From the NCBI GenBank assembly GCA_018401615.1, contig JAGYKN010000016.1, positions 1 to 35,102 on the forward strand: 35,102 bases of DNA. Direction: 5' to 3'. Made by a program: the position numbers and the translations under genes. This document shows positions 8,956 through 21,566 of the stretch, in pieces; the stretch's first letter is position 1, and every line of letters starts with the position of its first letter. The notes beneath the pieces were generated by a model. It had not been told where the DNA came from. It did not search any database and saw only the letters and a list, made by a program, of their open reading frames with translations. This stretch comes from Burkholderiaceae bacterium (GTDB taxonomy: Bacteria; Pseudomonadota; Gammaproteobacteria; Burkholderiales; Burkholderiaceae_A).

Positions 8956-9766
8956 ATCACAGCAAGACATCGAGGCCATGCGCCTCGCGGGCCGCCTGGC
9001 CTCAGAGGTTCTCGACTTCATCAGCCCCCATGTGCGGCCTGGCATCACCACAGAGGCGCTCGATCGGCTCTGTCACGATCACATGGTCAACGTCCAGGGC
9101 AGCATCCCAGCACCCCTTCATTACTGCCCCCCTGGGTACTCGCCCTACCCAAAGTCAATCTGCACATCCGTCAACCATCAGGTCTGCCACGGCGTTCCGG
9201 GGCCCCGGGTTTTAAAGTCCGGCGATATTCTCAACATCGACGTCACGGTCATCAAGGACGGCTACCACGGCGACACCAGCCGCATGTTCTTTGTCGGGCC
9301 CCCATCTGTTGCAGCCCGCCGCCTCTGCGAGGTCACCCACGCCTGCATGTGGCAGGGAATCAATCAGGTTGCCCCAGGAAAGACCCTGGGCGACATTGGC
9401 CATGCCATTCAGCGCCATGCCGAGGAAAGCGGGTTCTCAGTGGTTCGTGAATTCTGCGGACACGGCATTGGCAGGGTCTTCCATGAGGATCCGCAGGTCT
9501 TGCATTACGGTCGACAGGGCACCGGATTGCAGCTGGCGCAGGGCATGACCTTTACCATTGAGCCCATGATCAACGCAGGCCGCCAGGAAATCCGTGAACT
9601 TGCCGATGGCTGGACCATCGTCACGAAGGATCACAGCCTGTCTGCCCAGTGGGAGCACACCGTCTTGGTGACCTCCCATGGCTTTGAGGTCCTCACCCTC
9701 TCGGAGGCGAGCCCAGACTGGGGTCGCGTCCATGGTCGCGAGACCACTGAGCAAGCAGACCGCTGA
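8939..9766 (+). CDS. map: Type I methionine aminopeptidase
   Basis: Map removes the initiator methionine from new proteins using two metal ions. The 275-residue product has the pita-bread fold motifs: YSPYPKSICTSVNHQVCHG with the substrate His, and the metal ligands in DILNIDVTVIKDGYHGDTS (two Asp). GHGIGRVFHEDPQVLHYG (His), FTIEPM (Glu) and SAQWEHTVLVT (Glu) complete the site. The ATG at 8939 gives the normal N terminus (MAVSIKSQQDIEAMRLAGRL). No Shine-Dalgarno precedes it. It is divergent from rpsB, the common proteobacterial arrangement, and its 3' end overlaps glnD by about 35 bases. Confidence 0.97.
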   Translation: MAVSIKSQQDIEAMRLAGRLASEVLDFISPHVRPGITTEALDRLCHDHMVNVQGSIPAPLHYCPPGYSPYPKSICTSVNHQVCHGVPGPRVLKSGDILNIDVTVIKDGYHGDTSRMFFVGPPSVAARRLCEVTHACMWQGINQVAPGKTLGDIGHAIQRHAEESGFSVVREFCGHGIGRVFHEDPQVLHYGRQGTGLQLAQGMTFTIEPMINAGRQEIRELADGWTIVTKDHSLSAQWEHTVLVTSHGFEVLTLSEASPDWGRVHGRETTEQADR

Positions 9767-12365
9767 GGGCATCGCCCCAGCAGCTGATGCGGCCAGATCG
9801 GCTGTTGCACGAGCTCGATCAGACAATGCGGCCGGCTGGCACGCAAAGGCCAGACCAGCACTGCTCATGCGCGAGCTTGCTGCCACGGTTGACCAGATCG
9901 TCATTGACCTCTGGAAGGCCTCGGGCATCGAGGGCGCAAGCCTCCTGGCCGTGGGCGGATATGGCCGAGGAGAGCTCTCGCCCTTTTCAGACATCGACCT
10001 GCTCATCCTGCTCGACGACACGACCAGTGTGGCCGAGATCGAGGGGCCACTCTCGGGCCTGGTCACAGGCCTCTGGGACAGTGGTCTAGACGCGGGCCAC
10101 AGCCTGCGCACCCTTGCAGACTGTGCGGCCCAGGCCAGGGCAGACCTCACCGTGGCCACCTCCCTCCTAGAGGCTCGCATGCTCGTAGGAGACAGTGCAA
10201 CCCTTGCGGCACTCCAGCGCGTCTGGCGGCAGACCATAGATTGTCATGACTTCTCAGAGGCCAAGCTCCTGGAGATGCGGCAGCGTCACATCCGATTCCA
10301 TGACTCACCCTATTCACTCGAGCCAAATATCAAGGAGAGTCCCGGTGGGCTTCGAGACCTGCAGGTCATCAGCTGGGTGGCCTCAGCACATGGGCTGGGT
10401 CGAGGCTGGAGTGAACTTGCCCATGCCGGCCTTATTACCAAGCACGAGGCCAGCCAGCTCGGCCAGCAGGAGCAGGCCCTGCACGCCATTCGCGCACACC
10501 TGCACCTTGTGGCAGGGCGACGTGAGGACCGCCTCGTCTTTGACCTACAGGGCCCAGTCGCCCAGAGCATGGGCCACGAGCCGATCGCCGCCAAGCGGCG
10601 CAGTGAGGTCTTGATGCAACGCTATTACCGGGCCGCCAAGCTCGTGCGACAGGTCACCTCCATGTTGTTGGCCAATCTCGAGCCACGCCTTGCTCGAGGG
10701 GGAATCTCTCAGCTCGAAGACACGGCCCCTCGCCGCAGACTCGATGACGACTTTGCCGAGCTTCGAGGACTCATCGACATCGAGCGGGACGATCTCTTTC
10801 AGCAAAAGCCAGGGGCGATCTTGAAGGCCTTCGTATGGCTCTGCAACGCCTCGGACCGCCGGGCAATGACAGCGCGAACCCTGCGGGCCCTCTGGAACGC
10901 AAGGGACACGGTGGACCGAGGGTTTCGGGATGACCCACACCATCGGGCACTCTTTCTCGATATCTTGAAGTCTCCCCGAGGTGTCGTTCATGCATTGAGA
11001 ATCATGAATGACCTGGGCATTCTTGGCGGCCTGCTGCCACCCTTTCGGCGAATCGTCGGACAGATGCAGCATGACCTCTTTCACGTCTACACGGTCGACC
11101 AACACATTCTTCAGGTGATCCGCAACCTACGCAGATTCACCATGCCCGAGCATGCCCACGAATTCCCAGCACTCACGGCCCTCATGTCGAGCTTTGATGC
11201 CCCCTGGAAACTCTACCTTGCAGCCCTCTTTCACGACATCGCCAAGGGGCGTGGCGGCGATCATTCAGAGCTCGGCGAGGCAGAGGTGCGTCGATTCTCT
11301 CGTCAATACGCACTCGATTCCCAGACCACTGAGCTCCTTGCTTTTCTGGTTCGACACCACCTCACCATGTCATCGATCGCCCAGAAGGAGGACCTTGCTG
11401 ATGCAGCAGTCATCGCGAGGTTTGCTGCGATTGTCCAGACGCCCCACCGGCTAAGGGGCCTCTACCTCCTGACGGTTGCAGACGTCCGCGGCACCAGTCC
11501 AAAGGTCTGGAACACCTGGAAGGCAAAGCTCCTCGATGACCTCTTTAAGGCAACGCAGAGGCATCTTCAAGCCACCTCCCAGCCCGCTCATGAGGCAGCC
11601 ACACCAGAGGATCCCATCCTGGCCAAGCGAGCCCTTGCTGAATCCATCCTCATGCTGCACGCCCAGGACCTCCACCTGACACGACGATTCTGGAACGACC
11701 TCGACCTCCAGTACTTCATGGCGCACACGGCCTCCGAGATCGCCTGGCATGCCCGCGCACTCTGCCGCCGATTCATTCCCGAGGCTGCCCCGGTCGTCTC
11801 AGCTCGACGCTCAGACGACACCGATGCCATCCAGATACTGATCTACCAGAGGGATGAGTCAAGCCTCTTTGCACGCATCACCGAGTACCTTGATCGACAG
11901 TCGCTCTCTGTCCTAGATGCCCGGATCTACACGACACGCAGCGGTCATGTGCTGGACTCATTCCTCATCGACAGCAGCGACTTCCAGGGCACTGAGCGCG
12001 CCATGCTCACCCTCGTGGAGGCTGGCCTTGGGCAACACCTCTGCCAGGACAGTCCATTTGGAGCGCCGTCGCAGGGGAGGCGATCGAGGCTCTCGCGCAG
12101 CTTTCCGGTGCGCAACGAGGTCTCTATTGCCGGCAATGATGGAAGCCCCTACCTGACCATCTCGGTCACCACGACCGACCGTCCTGGCGTGTTGTATCGG
12201 ATCGCCAGGGCCATGGCAGAACACAGGGTTGACCTGCGCTCTGCTCGTGTCACCACGCTCGGTGAGCGGGTCGAAGACACCTTCTTGGTGACCACAACCA
12301 ACCTTGCCACCGAACGCGCGCGGGTCACCCTGGAATCGGCCCTGCTGCGCTCATTAGAGGACTAG
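9732..12365 (+). CDS. glnD: Bifunctional PII uridylyltransferase / uridylyl-removing enzyme
   Basis: GlnD senses glutamine and adds UMP to or removes it from PII proteins (GlnB/GlnK), setting nitrogen regulation. From ATG 9732 it has 877 residues. The nucleotidyltransferase motif GGYGRGELSPFSDID is at residues 75-89. An HD domain carries LFHDIAKGRGGDHSELG, and two C-terminal ACT domains begin near DAIQILIYQRDESSLFARI and YLTISVTTTDRPGVLYRIA. The frame opens at 9678, but the 18 extra residues are Ser/Arg-rich and lie inside map, so I prefer 9732; either start overlaps map. Its TAG stop (12363-12365) abuts the galU stop on the other strand with no spacer and no terminator. Confidence 0.95.
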   Translation: MVARPLSKQTAEGIAPAADAARSAVARARSDNAAGWHAKARPALLMRELAATVDQIVIDLWKASGIEGASLLAVGGYGRGELSPFSDIDLLILLDDTTSVAEIEGPLSGLVTGLWDSGLDAGHSLRTLADCAAQARADLTVATSLLEARMLVGDSATLAALQRVWRQTIDCHDFSEAKLLEMRQRHIRFHDSPYSLEPNIKESPGGLRDLQVISWVASAHGLGRGWSELAHAGLITKHEASQLGQQEQALHAIRAHLHLVAGRREDRLVFDLQGPVAQSMGHEPIAAKRRSEVLMQRYYRAAKLVRQVTSMLLANLEPRLARGGISQLEDTAPRRRLDDDFAELRGLIDIERDDLFQQKPGAILKAFVWLCNASDRRAMTARTLRALWNARDTVDRGFRDDPHHRALFLDILKSPRGVVHALRIMNDLGILGGLLPPFRRIVGQMQHDLFHVYTVDQHILQVIRNLRRFTMPEHAHEFPALTALMSSFDAPWKLYLAALFHDIAKGRGGDHSELGEAEVRRFSRQYALDSQTTELLAFLVRHHLTMSSIAQKEDLADAAVIARFAAIVQTPHRLRGLYLLTVADVRGTSPKVWNTWKAKLLDDLFKATQRHLQATSQPAHEAATPEDPILAKRALAESILMLHAQDLHLTRRFWNDLDLQYFMAHTASEIAWHARALCRRFIPEAAPVVSARRSDDTDAIQILIYQRDESSLFARITEYLDRQSLSVLDARIYTTRSGHVLDSFLIDSSDFQGTERAMLTLVEAGLGQHLCQDSPFGAPSQGRRSRLSRSFPVRNEVSIAGNDGSPYLTISVTTTDRPGVLYRIARAMAEHRVDLRSARVTTLGERVEDTFLVTTTNLATERARVTLESALLRSLED

Positions 12366-15306
<2,941 letters not shown>

Positions 15307-15310
<4 letters not shown>

Positions 15311-16182
15311 TGGAAGATGCCCCTCACAAGCACCCCGCCCGGACGAAGGCCAGCCGCTGTCAGCATCTCTGCCCGTTGGCGGACCTGTTCTCGGATGAGG
15401 CCCATGGCCTGCTCTGTCAGGACCATCCCCCTGTCGTCGACGATCTCGGCGTCGAGCGCCTCCGCAAGGCGTCGGGCAGTCTCGGCCATCTCAACAAACC
15501 ACGACTCTGGGTCGCAGACCCTGGGCAGGTCGAGCAGGAACGACAGCATCAGCCCCTGATCGGCTGGCAGGAGACTAAATCCAATCTGGCCATCCTCATC
15601 GAGCATCGAAAAGCGCCCCTCTCCTCGCTGCGACAGACCGAGTTGTTCACAGCATGCCAAGATGGTCTCTGAAGACGCGGGCTCCTCTGCCTGCAGGTGA
15701 AAAATCAGCTGACCATCGAGATCGGCAATGTCGGCCTCGGCCTGTCTTGCCCGGCGCACGAGATCTGAGAAGGGCGGCACTGCAGAGGCGGGCAGCCGGA
15801 TCGCCCCAGAGGCCTCCCATTGCGAGACCTGGTCGCCAACAGCCTGATGGTCATCCACCGTGAGTCCGCCTTGTCGGGTTGCGAGCAAGACAGCCAGGGT
15901 GGCGGTCTGATTGCCTGTGATCACCAGGCGAGACGGCTTGTTGCCCATTCGGGCGGGGCACTGGCGGTCATCAAGGAGGGTCGAGCGCCGGATCACCATC
16001 TCAACGCCCCACTCCCAACGGTCATCGATGTCCTCGTGGGATTCTTCCTGCTCGAGTCGTTGATCGGCCGCCGATTCCCTTCGAGGGGCGGTGAGGGCCT
16101 TTAGCTGTCGACGCTCCCGCCAGTTAAAGACCAAGACCGATGTCAGCACACCAGCCCCCAGACCGAGGAGCAGCCAGAGCAC
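15307..16182 (-). CDS. zipA: ZipA-like cell division protein
   Basis: ZipA is a bitopic inner-membrane protein whose C-terminal domain binds the FtsZ tail and tethers the Z-ring. The 291-residue product begins with one membrane helix (LWLLLGLGAGVLTSVLVF), then a positively charged R-E-R-R-Q segment and an acidic linker. A C-terminal domain of about 140 residues starts near DGQLIFHLQAEEP and resembles the ZipA FtsZ-binding fold. Sequence identity in this family is low, so the call rests mainly on topology and on its place between smc and ligA, which is typical of Burkholderiales. It starts with GTG at 16182, three bases after smc, and overlaps ligA by four bases. Confidence 0.8.
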
Positions 16183-16185
16183 GGC

Positions 16186-19100
16186 CTAGGCCGCCTCTTG
16201 CACCAGGGCGTTTGCCGATTCCAGATCGACTGCAACCAGCCGGGAGACACCCTGCTCCTGCATGGTGACGCCGACAAGATGCTCCGCAAGGCCCATCGAA
16301 ATTTTGTTGTGTGTCACAAAGATGAACTGTGTCACGGCAGACATCTCTCTGATCAGGCCACAGAGCCGCTCGGTGTTGGGATCATCAAGCGGCGCATCGA
16401 CCTCATCGAGCAGGCAAAAGGGAGCGGGGTTGAGCTGAAACAGCGCAAAGACCAGGGCCGTGGCAGTCAGGGCCTTCTCACCACCCGAGAGCAGGTGAAT
16501 CGTTGCGTTTTTCTTGCCAGGGGGCTGCGCCATGACCTGAACACCGCTGTCGAGGATCTCCTCTCCGGTGAGCACCAGGCGAGCCTCTCCCCCGCCAAAT
16601 AGCCTGGGAAAGAGGTTCGAGAAATTCTGATTGACGGTGTCGTAGGTTGACTGCAAGAGCGCCCTGCTCTCGCGATCGATCTTGCGAATGGCATCTTCAA
16701 GCGTCTCCACTGCAGAGAGCAGATCGGCGGCCTGGGCATCTAGAAAGACCTTGCGCTCGCGGCCTTGTTCGAGCTCCTGCAGGGCAGCCAGGTTGACCAG
16801 TCCCATGGCCTCGATCTCTCGGCCAAGCCGGTTGATATCTGCCTGAAGGGTTGTGGGGCGAGGCAGGTCGGCAGGCGGCAATCCGTTTGGCCAGCCTGAG
16901 ATCACTGCATCGAGATCAATGGACTGATCGTTGGTCTGCTGATCGATCTGCTCGATGGTGGCGAGCGCCCCCGCGCGAGATGCCTCGGCCTGGGCGAGCT
17001 GATCCCGAATGGGGACGGCCTGCCGCTCTGTTGTCTGGCGCTGCTCATCGAGCTGCCGAAGGGCATGGGCTGCCTCGTCAGCCAATCGGCGCGCCTCCTG
17101 CAGGGCCTGCTCCCGACCAAGCCGTTGGTCGAGCAGCTGCTGCAATGGGCTCTGGTCCAGGGAAGATGTGGCGGCCGACTCATCGAGCATGGCCTGCTCC
17201 AGGCGCTGCTCGGACTCCAGTCGACGCCTGGCCAGGTCGCTGATCTGATCGGCAAGGCGGTGCCCGCGCTCCTGCTCCGAGCGCTCCTGGAGGCGCTCCT
17301 CTTGGAGCCGACGCTCCGATTCGACAAGGGCCTGCCGCAACTGCCCGACATCCTCTGAGCACGCGCCCTGCTCGGCCACCAGGTCCTGGACCACCTGCTC
17401 GAGTCCGGCCATGAGCTCAGACGATTGATGTGCATTGGCGTCCACCTCGGCAAGCCTTTGCATCGAGGCCTCAAGGGACTGCTGGAGATCCGATTCCCCC
17501 CTGGCCAGCTCGAGCTCAGCGGATTCCAGACGGGATTTCTTCTCCTGCAGGCGCACGGCGGAGAGCTCTAGCTCATGGGCCCGGGCGCCTGCTCGGGCCT
17601 GCGCCTCTGAGGCCCGCGAACAATGCTGACGCGCCGACGTGAGCGCGGCATTGATGGCCTCGAGCTGTCGGTCGGCGTCTTGAAAGTGAATCTCTGCGGC
17701 ACGGTGACGTCGCTCCAACGCGGCCACCCGATCGCGCTGCGCCAAGAGGCCTGCGCTCCCCTGACCCGTTGCCCCCTCGGGGCCCGCCAGGGCAAGGTGA
17801 TGCCGAGAGACCTGCTCGCCCAGGGGCGTGATGAACGATGCGCCGGCCGGCAGTTGCAGGCGATGTTCAAGCGCCTCCCGAATGTCTTTGGCAATAAAGA
17901 CATGGCGCACCCAGTGCCGCGCAGCCTCTGCGGCCGCGTCATCGCCCAGCACCACTGATGAGAGCGACTGCCACTGCAGGCTACCAAAGGGAGGGGGTTG
18001 TTCGGTGACATCGGTGTCTTGATGGGACTCCACAAGGTGAAGCCTCGTTGGTGGGCTGAGCGCCTCAAGCCCTGCGACCCCATCGAGACGCTCGACCACG
18101 GCTGCGCCCAGGCGATCAGCAAGGAGCATCCCGACCGCGCTCTGCCAACCATCGACCACGCGCAGGACCGACCAGAGCCGTCTGTCCTGATTGAAAGTCT
18201 GCCTGGCAAGCCAGGGGTCGAGGTCTTGGTCAGCCTCGAGTTGGGCAAGCAGATTGGACTGCGCATTGAACTCGGCAAGGGCAACGTCGAGCTCGGCACG
18301 GCTTGCCTTCCAATGTTGTTGGCTGCCCTCGTGCTGCTGCTCGGCTGACATGAGCGCGGACTGATGCTGAAGCACCTCGGCTGCTGCCTGCCCCGCAAGG
18401 GTCACTGCCTCAGCCTGCTGGGTGAGGATGGACGACAAGGCCGTTGGATCGAGTCGCTCCAGGCCACCGCGCTCCTGAGAGAGCCGCTCAAGGCGCTCCC
18501 GAATTTCCGATTGCTGTCGCTCGACTTCTTGACGGCGGGCCTGCAGGGCGCGACGCTCCGCCTGGGCAGCGGCCAGCGTGACCCTTGCCTCTGCGAGGCT
18601 GGCTTGGAGGGTCTCGAGATGGGCAGCCTTGGGCTCAAGTGCCTGCCGCTGCTGGTCAACCTCCTGCAGGAGCCGCTCGCAGGAGGCGCGCCTGTCCGAG
18701 AGAATGCCCTGCGCATTGGCGAGTGCCTCTTGAATCAGTGCCTCCTCTGTTGTCAGACCCTCGATGGTCAGCAGGAGGACCTGCCGGGCGGCCACCGCCT
18801 TGTCTTTGGCATGCTGGTGGCCCCGATCCATCGTCTCCTGACGGGCGATCTCTGTGTTGATCTGATAGAGCTGCGCCTGAGCTGATTGCGAGACCGACTG
18901 CGCCTCTTCGGAGGATTGCCTGGACTCTTCAATCTGACGCTCGAGCGACCGCACCCCCGCCTGAACGGCCTCAAGGGCCGTCGCGAGGCGCTGACGCTCG
19001 ATCTCCTGGGCATCAAGGGCGACTCGGCACTCATGCCGACGAATGGCCAGCAGGAGCGACTGCCGCGAGGCCCGATCAGCCGTCTTCTGTTGGAATCGAG

Positions 19101-19746
19101 AGGCCGCCTCTGCCTGGCCCTCGAGCTGATCGAGTCTTGACTGCAATTCGATTCGGATGTCATCGAGGCGGGCGAGGTTTTCCTTGGCATCTCCAAGGCG
19201 ATGCTCGGTCTCACGCCGACGCTCTCGGTACTTCGAGACACCAGCGGCCTCTTCTAAAAAAACCCGGAGTTCCTCGGGCCTAGACTCAATGACACGCGAA
19301 ATCATGCCCTGCCCAATGATCGCGTAGGCACGAGGGCCCAGGCCAGTGCCGAGGAAGACGTCATAGACGTCTTTTCGCCGCACCGATTGGCCATTGATCT
19401 GATAAGAGGACTGACCATCACGCGAGAGGACTCGCCTGACGGACAATTCTGCAAAGCGGCCCCACGGACCACCAAGGCGCCCTGCACTGTTGTCGAAGAT
19501 CAGCTCGACGCTCGCGCGTCCGGAAGGCTTTCGGGCCCCAGAGCCGTTAAAGATGACGTCTTGCATATTCTCGCCGCGCAATTCGGCTGCCCGAGACTCC
19601 CCCAGGACCCATCGCACCGCGTCAATCACATTGGATTTGCCGCATCCATTTGGCCCAACAATGCCGACGAGCTGCCTTGAGACCTGGAAGCTGGTGGGGT
19701 CGACAAATGACTTAAAGCCGGAGAGGCGGAGTTGGGTGAGTCGCAC
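16186..19746 (-). CDS. smc: Chromosome partition protein Smc
   Basis: Smc is the long coiled-coil ATPase of the bacterial condensin that organises and segregates chromosomes with ScpA and ScpB. The 1186-residue product has Walker A GPNGCGKS at residues 31-38. Two long Gln/Glu/Arg-rich coiled coils flank a hinge at about residues 500-660. The ABC signature LSGGEK is at 1086-1091 and the Walker B/D-loop [13 protein letters not shown] at 1110-1122. It starts with GTG at 19746, giving the standard [14 protein letters not shown] opening. It heads the minus-strand unit smc-zipA-ligA-galU and is divergent from queF. Its Gln/Glu-rich coils create many long but meaningless open frames on other frames. 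Confidence 0.97.
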   Translation of the reverse strand: MRLTQLRLSGFKSFVDPTSFQVSRQLVGIVGPNGCGKSNVIDAVRWVLGESRAAELRGENMQDVIFNGSGARKPSGRASVELIFDNSAGRLGGPWGRFAELSVRRVLSRDGQSSYQINGQSVRRKDVYDVFLGTGLGPRAYAIIGQGMISRVIESRPEELRVFLEEAAGVSKYRERRRETEHRLGDAKENLARLDDIRIELQSRLDQLEGQAEAASRFQQKTADRASRQSLLLAIRRHECRVALDAQEIERQRLATALEAVQAGVRSLERQIEESRQSSEEAQSVSQSAQAQLYQINTEIARQETMDRGHQHAKDKAVAARQVLLLTIEGLTTEEALIQEALANAQGILSDRRASCERLLQEVDQQRQALEPKAAHLETLQASLAEARVTLAAAQAERRALQARRQEVERQQSEIRERLERLSQERGGLERLDPTALSSILTQQAEAVTLAGQAAAEVLQHQSALMSAEQQHEGSQQHWKASRAELDVALAEFNAQSNLLAQLEADQDLDPWLARQTFNQDRRLWSVLRVVDGWQSAVGMLLADRLGAAVVERLDGVAGLEALSPPTRLHLVESHQDTDVTEQPPPFGSLQWQSLSSVVLGDDAAAEAARHWVRHVFIAKDIREALEHRLQLPAGASFITPLGEQVSRHHLALAGPEGATGQGSAGLLAQRDRVAALERRHRAAEIHFQDADRQLEAINAALTSARQHCSRASEAQARAGARAHELELSAVRLQEKKSRLESAELELARGESDLQQSLEASMQRLAEVDANAHQSSELMAGLEQVVQDLVAEQGACSEDVGQLRQALVESERRLQEERLQERSEQERGHRLADQISDLARRRLESEQRLEQAMLDESAATSSLDQSPLQQLLDQRLGREQALQEARRLADEAAHALRQLDEQRQTTERQAVPIRDQLAQAEASRAGALATIEQIDQQTNDQSIDLDAVISGWPNGLPPADLPRPTTLQADINRLGREIEAMGLVNLAALQELEQGRERKVFLDAQAADLLSAVETLEDAIRKIDRESRALLQSTYDTVNQNFSNLFPRLFGGGEARLVLTGEEILDSGVQVMAQPPGKKNATIHLLSGGEKALTATALVFALFQLNPAPFCLLDEVDAPLDDPNTERLCGLIREMSAVTQFIFVTHNKISMGLAEHLVGVTMQEQGVSRLVAVDLESANALVQEAA

Positions 19747-19772
19747 GGATCAGGTCGGAGAAAGGGCTGCGC

Positions 19773-19779
19773 TATAATA
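19773..19779. promoter_or_regulatory. -10 box in the smc/queF divergent spacer
   Basis: A perfect TATAAT occurs on the plus strand at 19773-19778, about 97 bases before the queF ATG. The overlapping minus-strand reading TATTAT (19779-19774) lies 27 bases before the smc GTG. Neither has a convincing -35 box at 16-18 bases. One or both probably mark the divergent promoters of the smc and queF units; which strand is used cannot be decided by eye. Confidence 0.4.
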
Positions 19780-19854
19780 GCATCCAAGGCCCAGCCCTTA
19801 AAAGGCGCCAAAAAACATTATTTATTGCTTATCTGCACCTAAAAACAGACAAAA

Positions 19855-19866
19855 CCAATCTATTGG
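19855..19866. repeat. CCAAT/ATTGG palindrome in the queF leader
   Basis: CCAAT, two bases (CT), ATTGG form a perfect inverted repeat ending eight bases before the queF ATG in an AT-rich spacer. It could be an operator half-site pair or chance in AT-rich DNA. Confidence 0.3.
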
Positions 19867-19874
19867 CTCGATTT

Positions 19875-20297
19875 ATGCCCAGTCAACCCTCCAAAGACAT
19901 CGACACCTTTCCCAACCCCAAACCCGAGCGGCCTTATCACGTCCACATCGAGGTGCCAGAGTTCACCTGCCTGTGCCCGCTCACCGGCCAGCCGGACTTC
20001 GCCCACCTCACCATCGACTACCTTCCGGACCAACGCAACCTCGAACTCAGGTCTTTAAAACTCTACATGTGGTCCTTCCGAAACGAGGGGGCCTTCCATG
20101 AGGCCGTGACCAACAAGATCACCGACGATCTCGTGGCAGCCTGCGCCCCGCGTTTTCTTCGACTCACTGCAAAGTGGTACGTGCGTGGCGGACTCTTCAC
20201 CACGGTGATCGCCGAACATCGGGCGGCCGACTGGACCCCCACCCCGAGAATCGAGCTTGGCAGCTTTGATGCCCAGCCCTCCACCCGCAACGCCTAA
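19875..20297 (+). CDS. queF: NADPH-dependent 7-cyano-7-deazaguanine reductase, short type
   Basis: QueF reduces the nitrile preQ0 to the amine preQ1 in queuosine synthesis for tRNA wobble position 34. From ATG 19875 it has 140 residues, matching the unimodular B. subtilis-like type rather than the about 280-residue E. coli type. The active-site block [15 protein letters not shown] holds the nucleophilic Cys at residue 34 and the general-acid Asp at 41. The substrate/NADPH motif [16 protein letters not shown] follows at about 57-72. A TTG at 19863 could add four residues, but nothing favours it. No Shine-Dalgarno is evident; the leader carries a small CCAAT/ATTGG palindrome. It is first in a plus-strand run that also ends in a tRNA wobble-modifying gene, mnmH. 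Confidence 0.94.
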   Translation: MPSQPSKDIDTFPNPKPERPYHVHIEVPEFTCLCPLTGQPDFAHLTIDYLPDQRNLELRSLKLYMWSFRNEGAFHEAVTNKITDDLVAACAPRFLRLTAKWYVRGGLFTTVIAEHRAADWTPTPRIELGSFDAQPSTRNA

Positions 20298-20318
20298 CAT
20301 CCTGAGACTGGAGCGAGC

Positions 20319-21152
20319 ATGAGACCGAGCCACCAAGAACTTGCCATCACACTCGATGCAGCCTGGGAGGCCCGCTCAAGCCTTGGCCCAACGGCGTGCC
20401 CACCAGAAGTCAGGGTTGCGGTCGAGACGGTCATCGATGCGCTTGATGCGGGAACCCTAAGGGTCGCCAACAAGACAGCCGCAGGCTGGGAGGTCCATCA
20501 ATGGGTCAAGAAGGCTGTCCTGCTGAGTTTTCGCCTCACAGACAACCGCGCTGTCCAGGCCGGTGATCTTCAATTCTTCGACAAGGTTCCCACCAAGTTC
20601 GAGGGGATGAGCCTTGAACAGATGCAGGCACTTGGCATCCGCGTGGTTCCCCCGGCGGTTGCACGCCGCGGCAGTTTCCTGGCACGCAATGTCATCCTGA
20701 TGCCAAGTTACGTGAACATCGGCGCATATGTTGACGAGGGCACCATGGTCGACACCTGGGCCACCGTGGGCTCCTGCGCGCAGATTGGCAAGAACGTCCA
20801 CCTCTCAGGGGGGGTGGGGATCGGCGGTGTTCTCGAACCCCTGCAGGCCAATCCCACCATCATTGAAGACAATTGTTTTATCGGCGCCCGCTCTGAGGTG
20901 GTCGAGGGTGTCATCGTCGAGGAGAATTCTGTGCTCTCGATGGGGGTCTTCATCAGTCAGTCGACCCGCATCTATGACCGAACCACTGGTGAGACGCACA
21001 TGGGTCGGGTCCCCGCTGGCAGCGTTGTGGTCCCAGGGAGCCTGCCGTCTGAGGACGGCAGGTACAGCCTCTCCTGCGCTGTCATCGTCAAGCGCGTCGA
21101 TGCACAGACACGCGCCAAAACCAGCATCAATGAGCTCCTGCGCGGCGCCTAA
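20319..21152 (+). CDS. dapD: 2,3,4,5-tetrahydropyridine-2,6-dicarboxylate N-succinyltransferase
   Basis: DapD transfers a succinyl group from succinyl-CoA to tetrahydrodipicolinate in the succinylase branch of lysine and diaminopimelate synthesis. The 277-residue product has an alpha-helical N-terminal domain followed by a left-handed beta-helix of hexapeptide repeats from about residue 105 ([20 protein letters not shown]). These include the conserved [15 protein letters not shown] and [14 protein letters not shown]. The ATG at 20319 has GGAG about nine bases upstream. It lies just after queF and shortly before dapE, so two of the four steps of this branch are in one operon. Confidence 0.97.
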   Translation: MRPSHQELAITLDAAWEARSSLGPTACPPEVRVAVETVIDALDAGTLRVANKTAAGWEVHQWVKKAVLLSFRLTDNRAVQAGDLQFFDKVPTKFEGMSLEQMQALGIRVVPPAVARRGSFLARNVILMPSYVNIGAYVDEGTMVDTWATVGSCAQIGKNVHLSGGVGIGGVLEPLQANPTIIEDNCFIGARSEVVEGVIVEENSVLSMGVFISQSTRIYDRTTGETHMGRVPAGSVVVPGSLPSEDGRYSLSCAVIVKRVDAQTRAKTSINELLRGA

Positions 21153-21170
21153 TCGAGGGCCTCAGACGCC

Positions 21171-21566
21171 ATGTCCACCCCTCGCATTCACGGCATCCCG
21201 AACTGCGATCAAGTCCGCCAGGCCCGTCGCTGGCTGATTGCACACCAGGTGGGCTTTGAGTTCGTCGACATCCGCTCTGCCCCGCCACTGCGGGATCAAC
21301 TCTTGGCCTGGCTCAAACACATTCCGCACGACAGCCTCTTGAACCGCAGGGGCCTGACCTGGCGTCGCCTGCCCGAGACCGTTCGGCAGGGGGTTGTTGA
21401 TCAGACCTCTGCCCTCGAGCTCATGTTGGAGCATCCCCTCTTGCTCAAAAGGCCCATCCTGGAGTGGGATGAACAGCTTGCCGTAGGATTCTCCGAGCCA
21501 CTCTACGAAAGCATCCTCTTATGCCGTCCGTCGACTCCAGAACCGTTGCCCTCGCCCGAGAGCTGA
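21171..21566 (+). CDS. Spx/MgsR (ArsC-fold) family protein, YffB-like
   Basis: This 131-residue protein belongs to the arsenate-reductase-like thioredoxin fold. It opens with RIHGIPNCDQVRQARRWL, where the single Cys of the NCD motif corresponds to the active-site Cys of E. coli YffB/ArsC. It continues with GFEFVDIR and the conserved LLNRRGLTWRRLPE, and ends near LLLKRPILEWDEQLAVGFSEPLYE (RPIL being the family cis-Pro region). Its substrate is unknown; glutathione-dependent thiol chemistry is suggested for relatives. The gene sits between dapD and dapE, and yffB also precedes dapE in E. coli, which hints at a link with DapE or with its cysteines or metal. The last 46 bases overlap dapE. Confidence 0.85.
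   Translation: MSTPRIHGIPNCDQVRQARRWLIAHQVGFEFVDIRSAPPLRDQLLAWLKHIPHDSLLNRRGLTWRRLPETVRQGVVDQTSALELMLEHPLLLKRPILEWDEQLAVGFSEPLYESILLCRPSTPEPLPSPES

Noticed and set aside
9678-9731. Earlier start for glnD
   Set aside because: It adds 18 Ser/Arg residues within map with no family similarity. ATG 9732 is simpler, though not proven.
9437-10237. 266-codon open frame on the minus strand
   Set aside because: It is antisense to the map end and glnD start. It is Ser/Arg/Ala-rich without motifs.
17568-18398. 276-codon alternative frame inside smc
   Set aside because: It is out of frame within the Smc hinge and coiled coil. The Smc frame is unbroken from Walker A to Walker B.
19798-19874. preQ1 riboswitch in the queF leader
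   Set aside because: The A-rich stretches are suggestive, but I could not build the required short stem plus pseudoknot with an A-rich tail. A covariance search with the preQ1 Rfam models would settle it.
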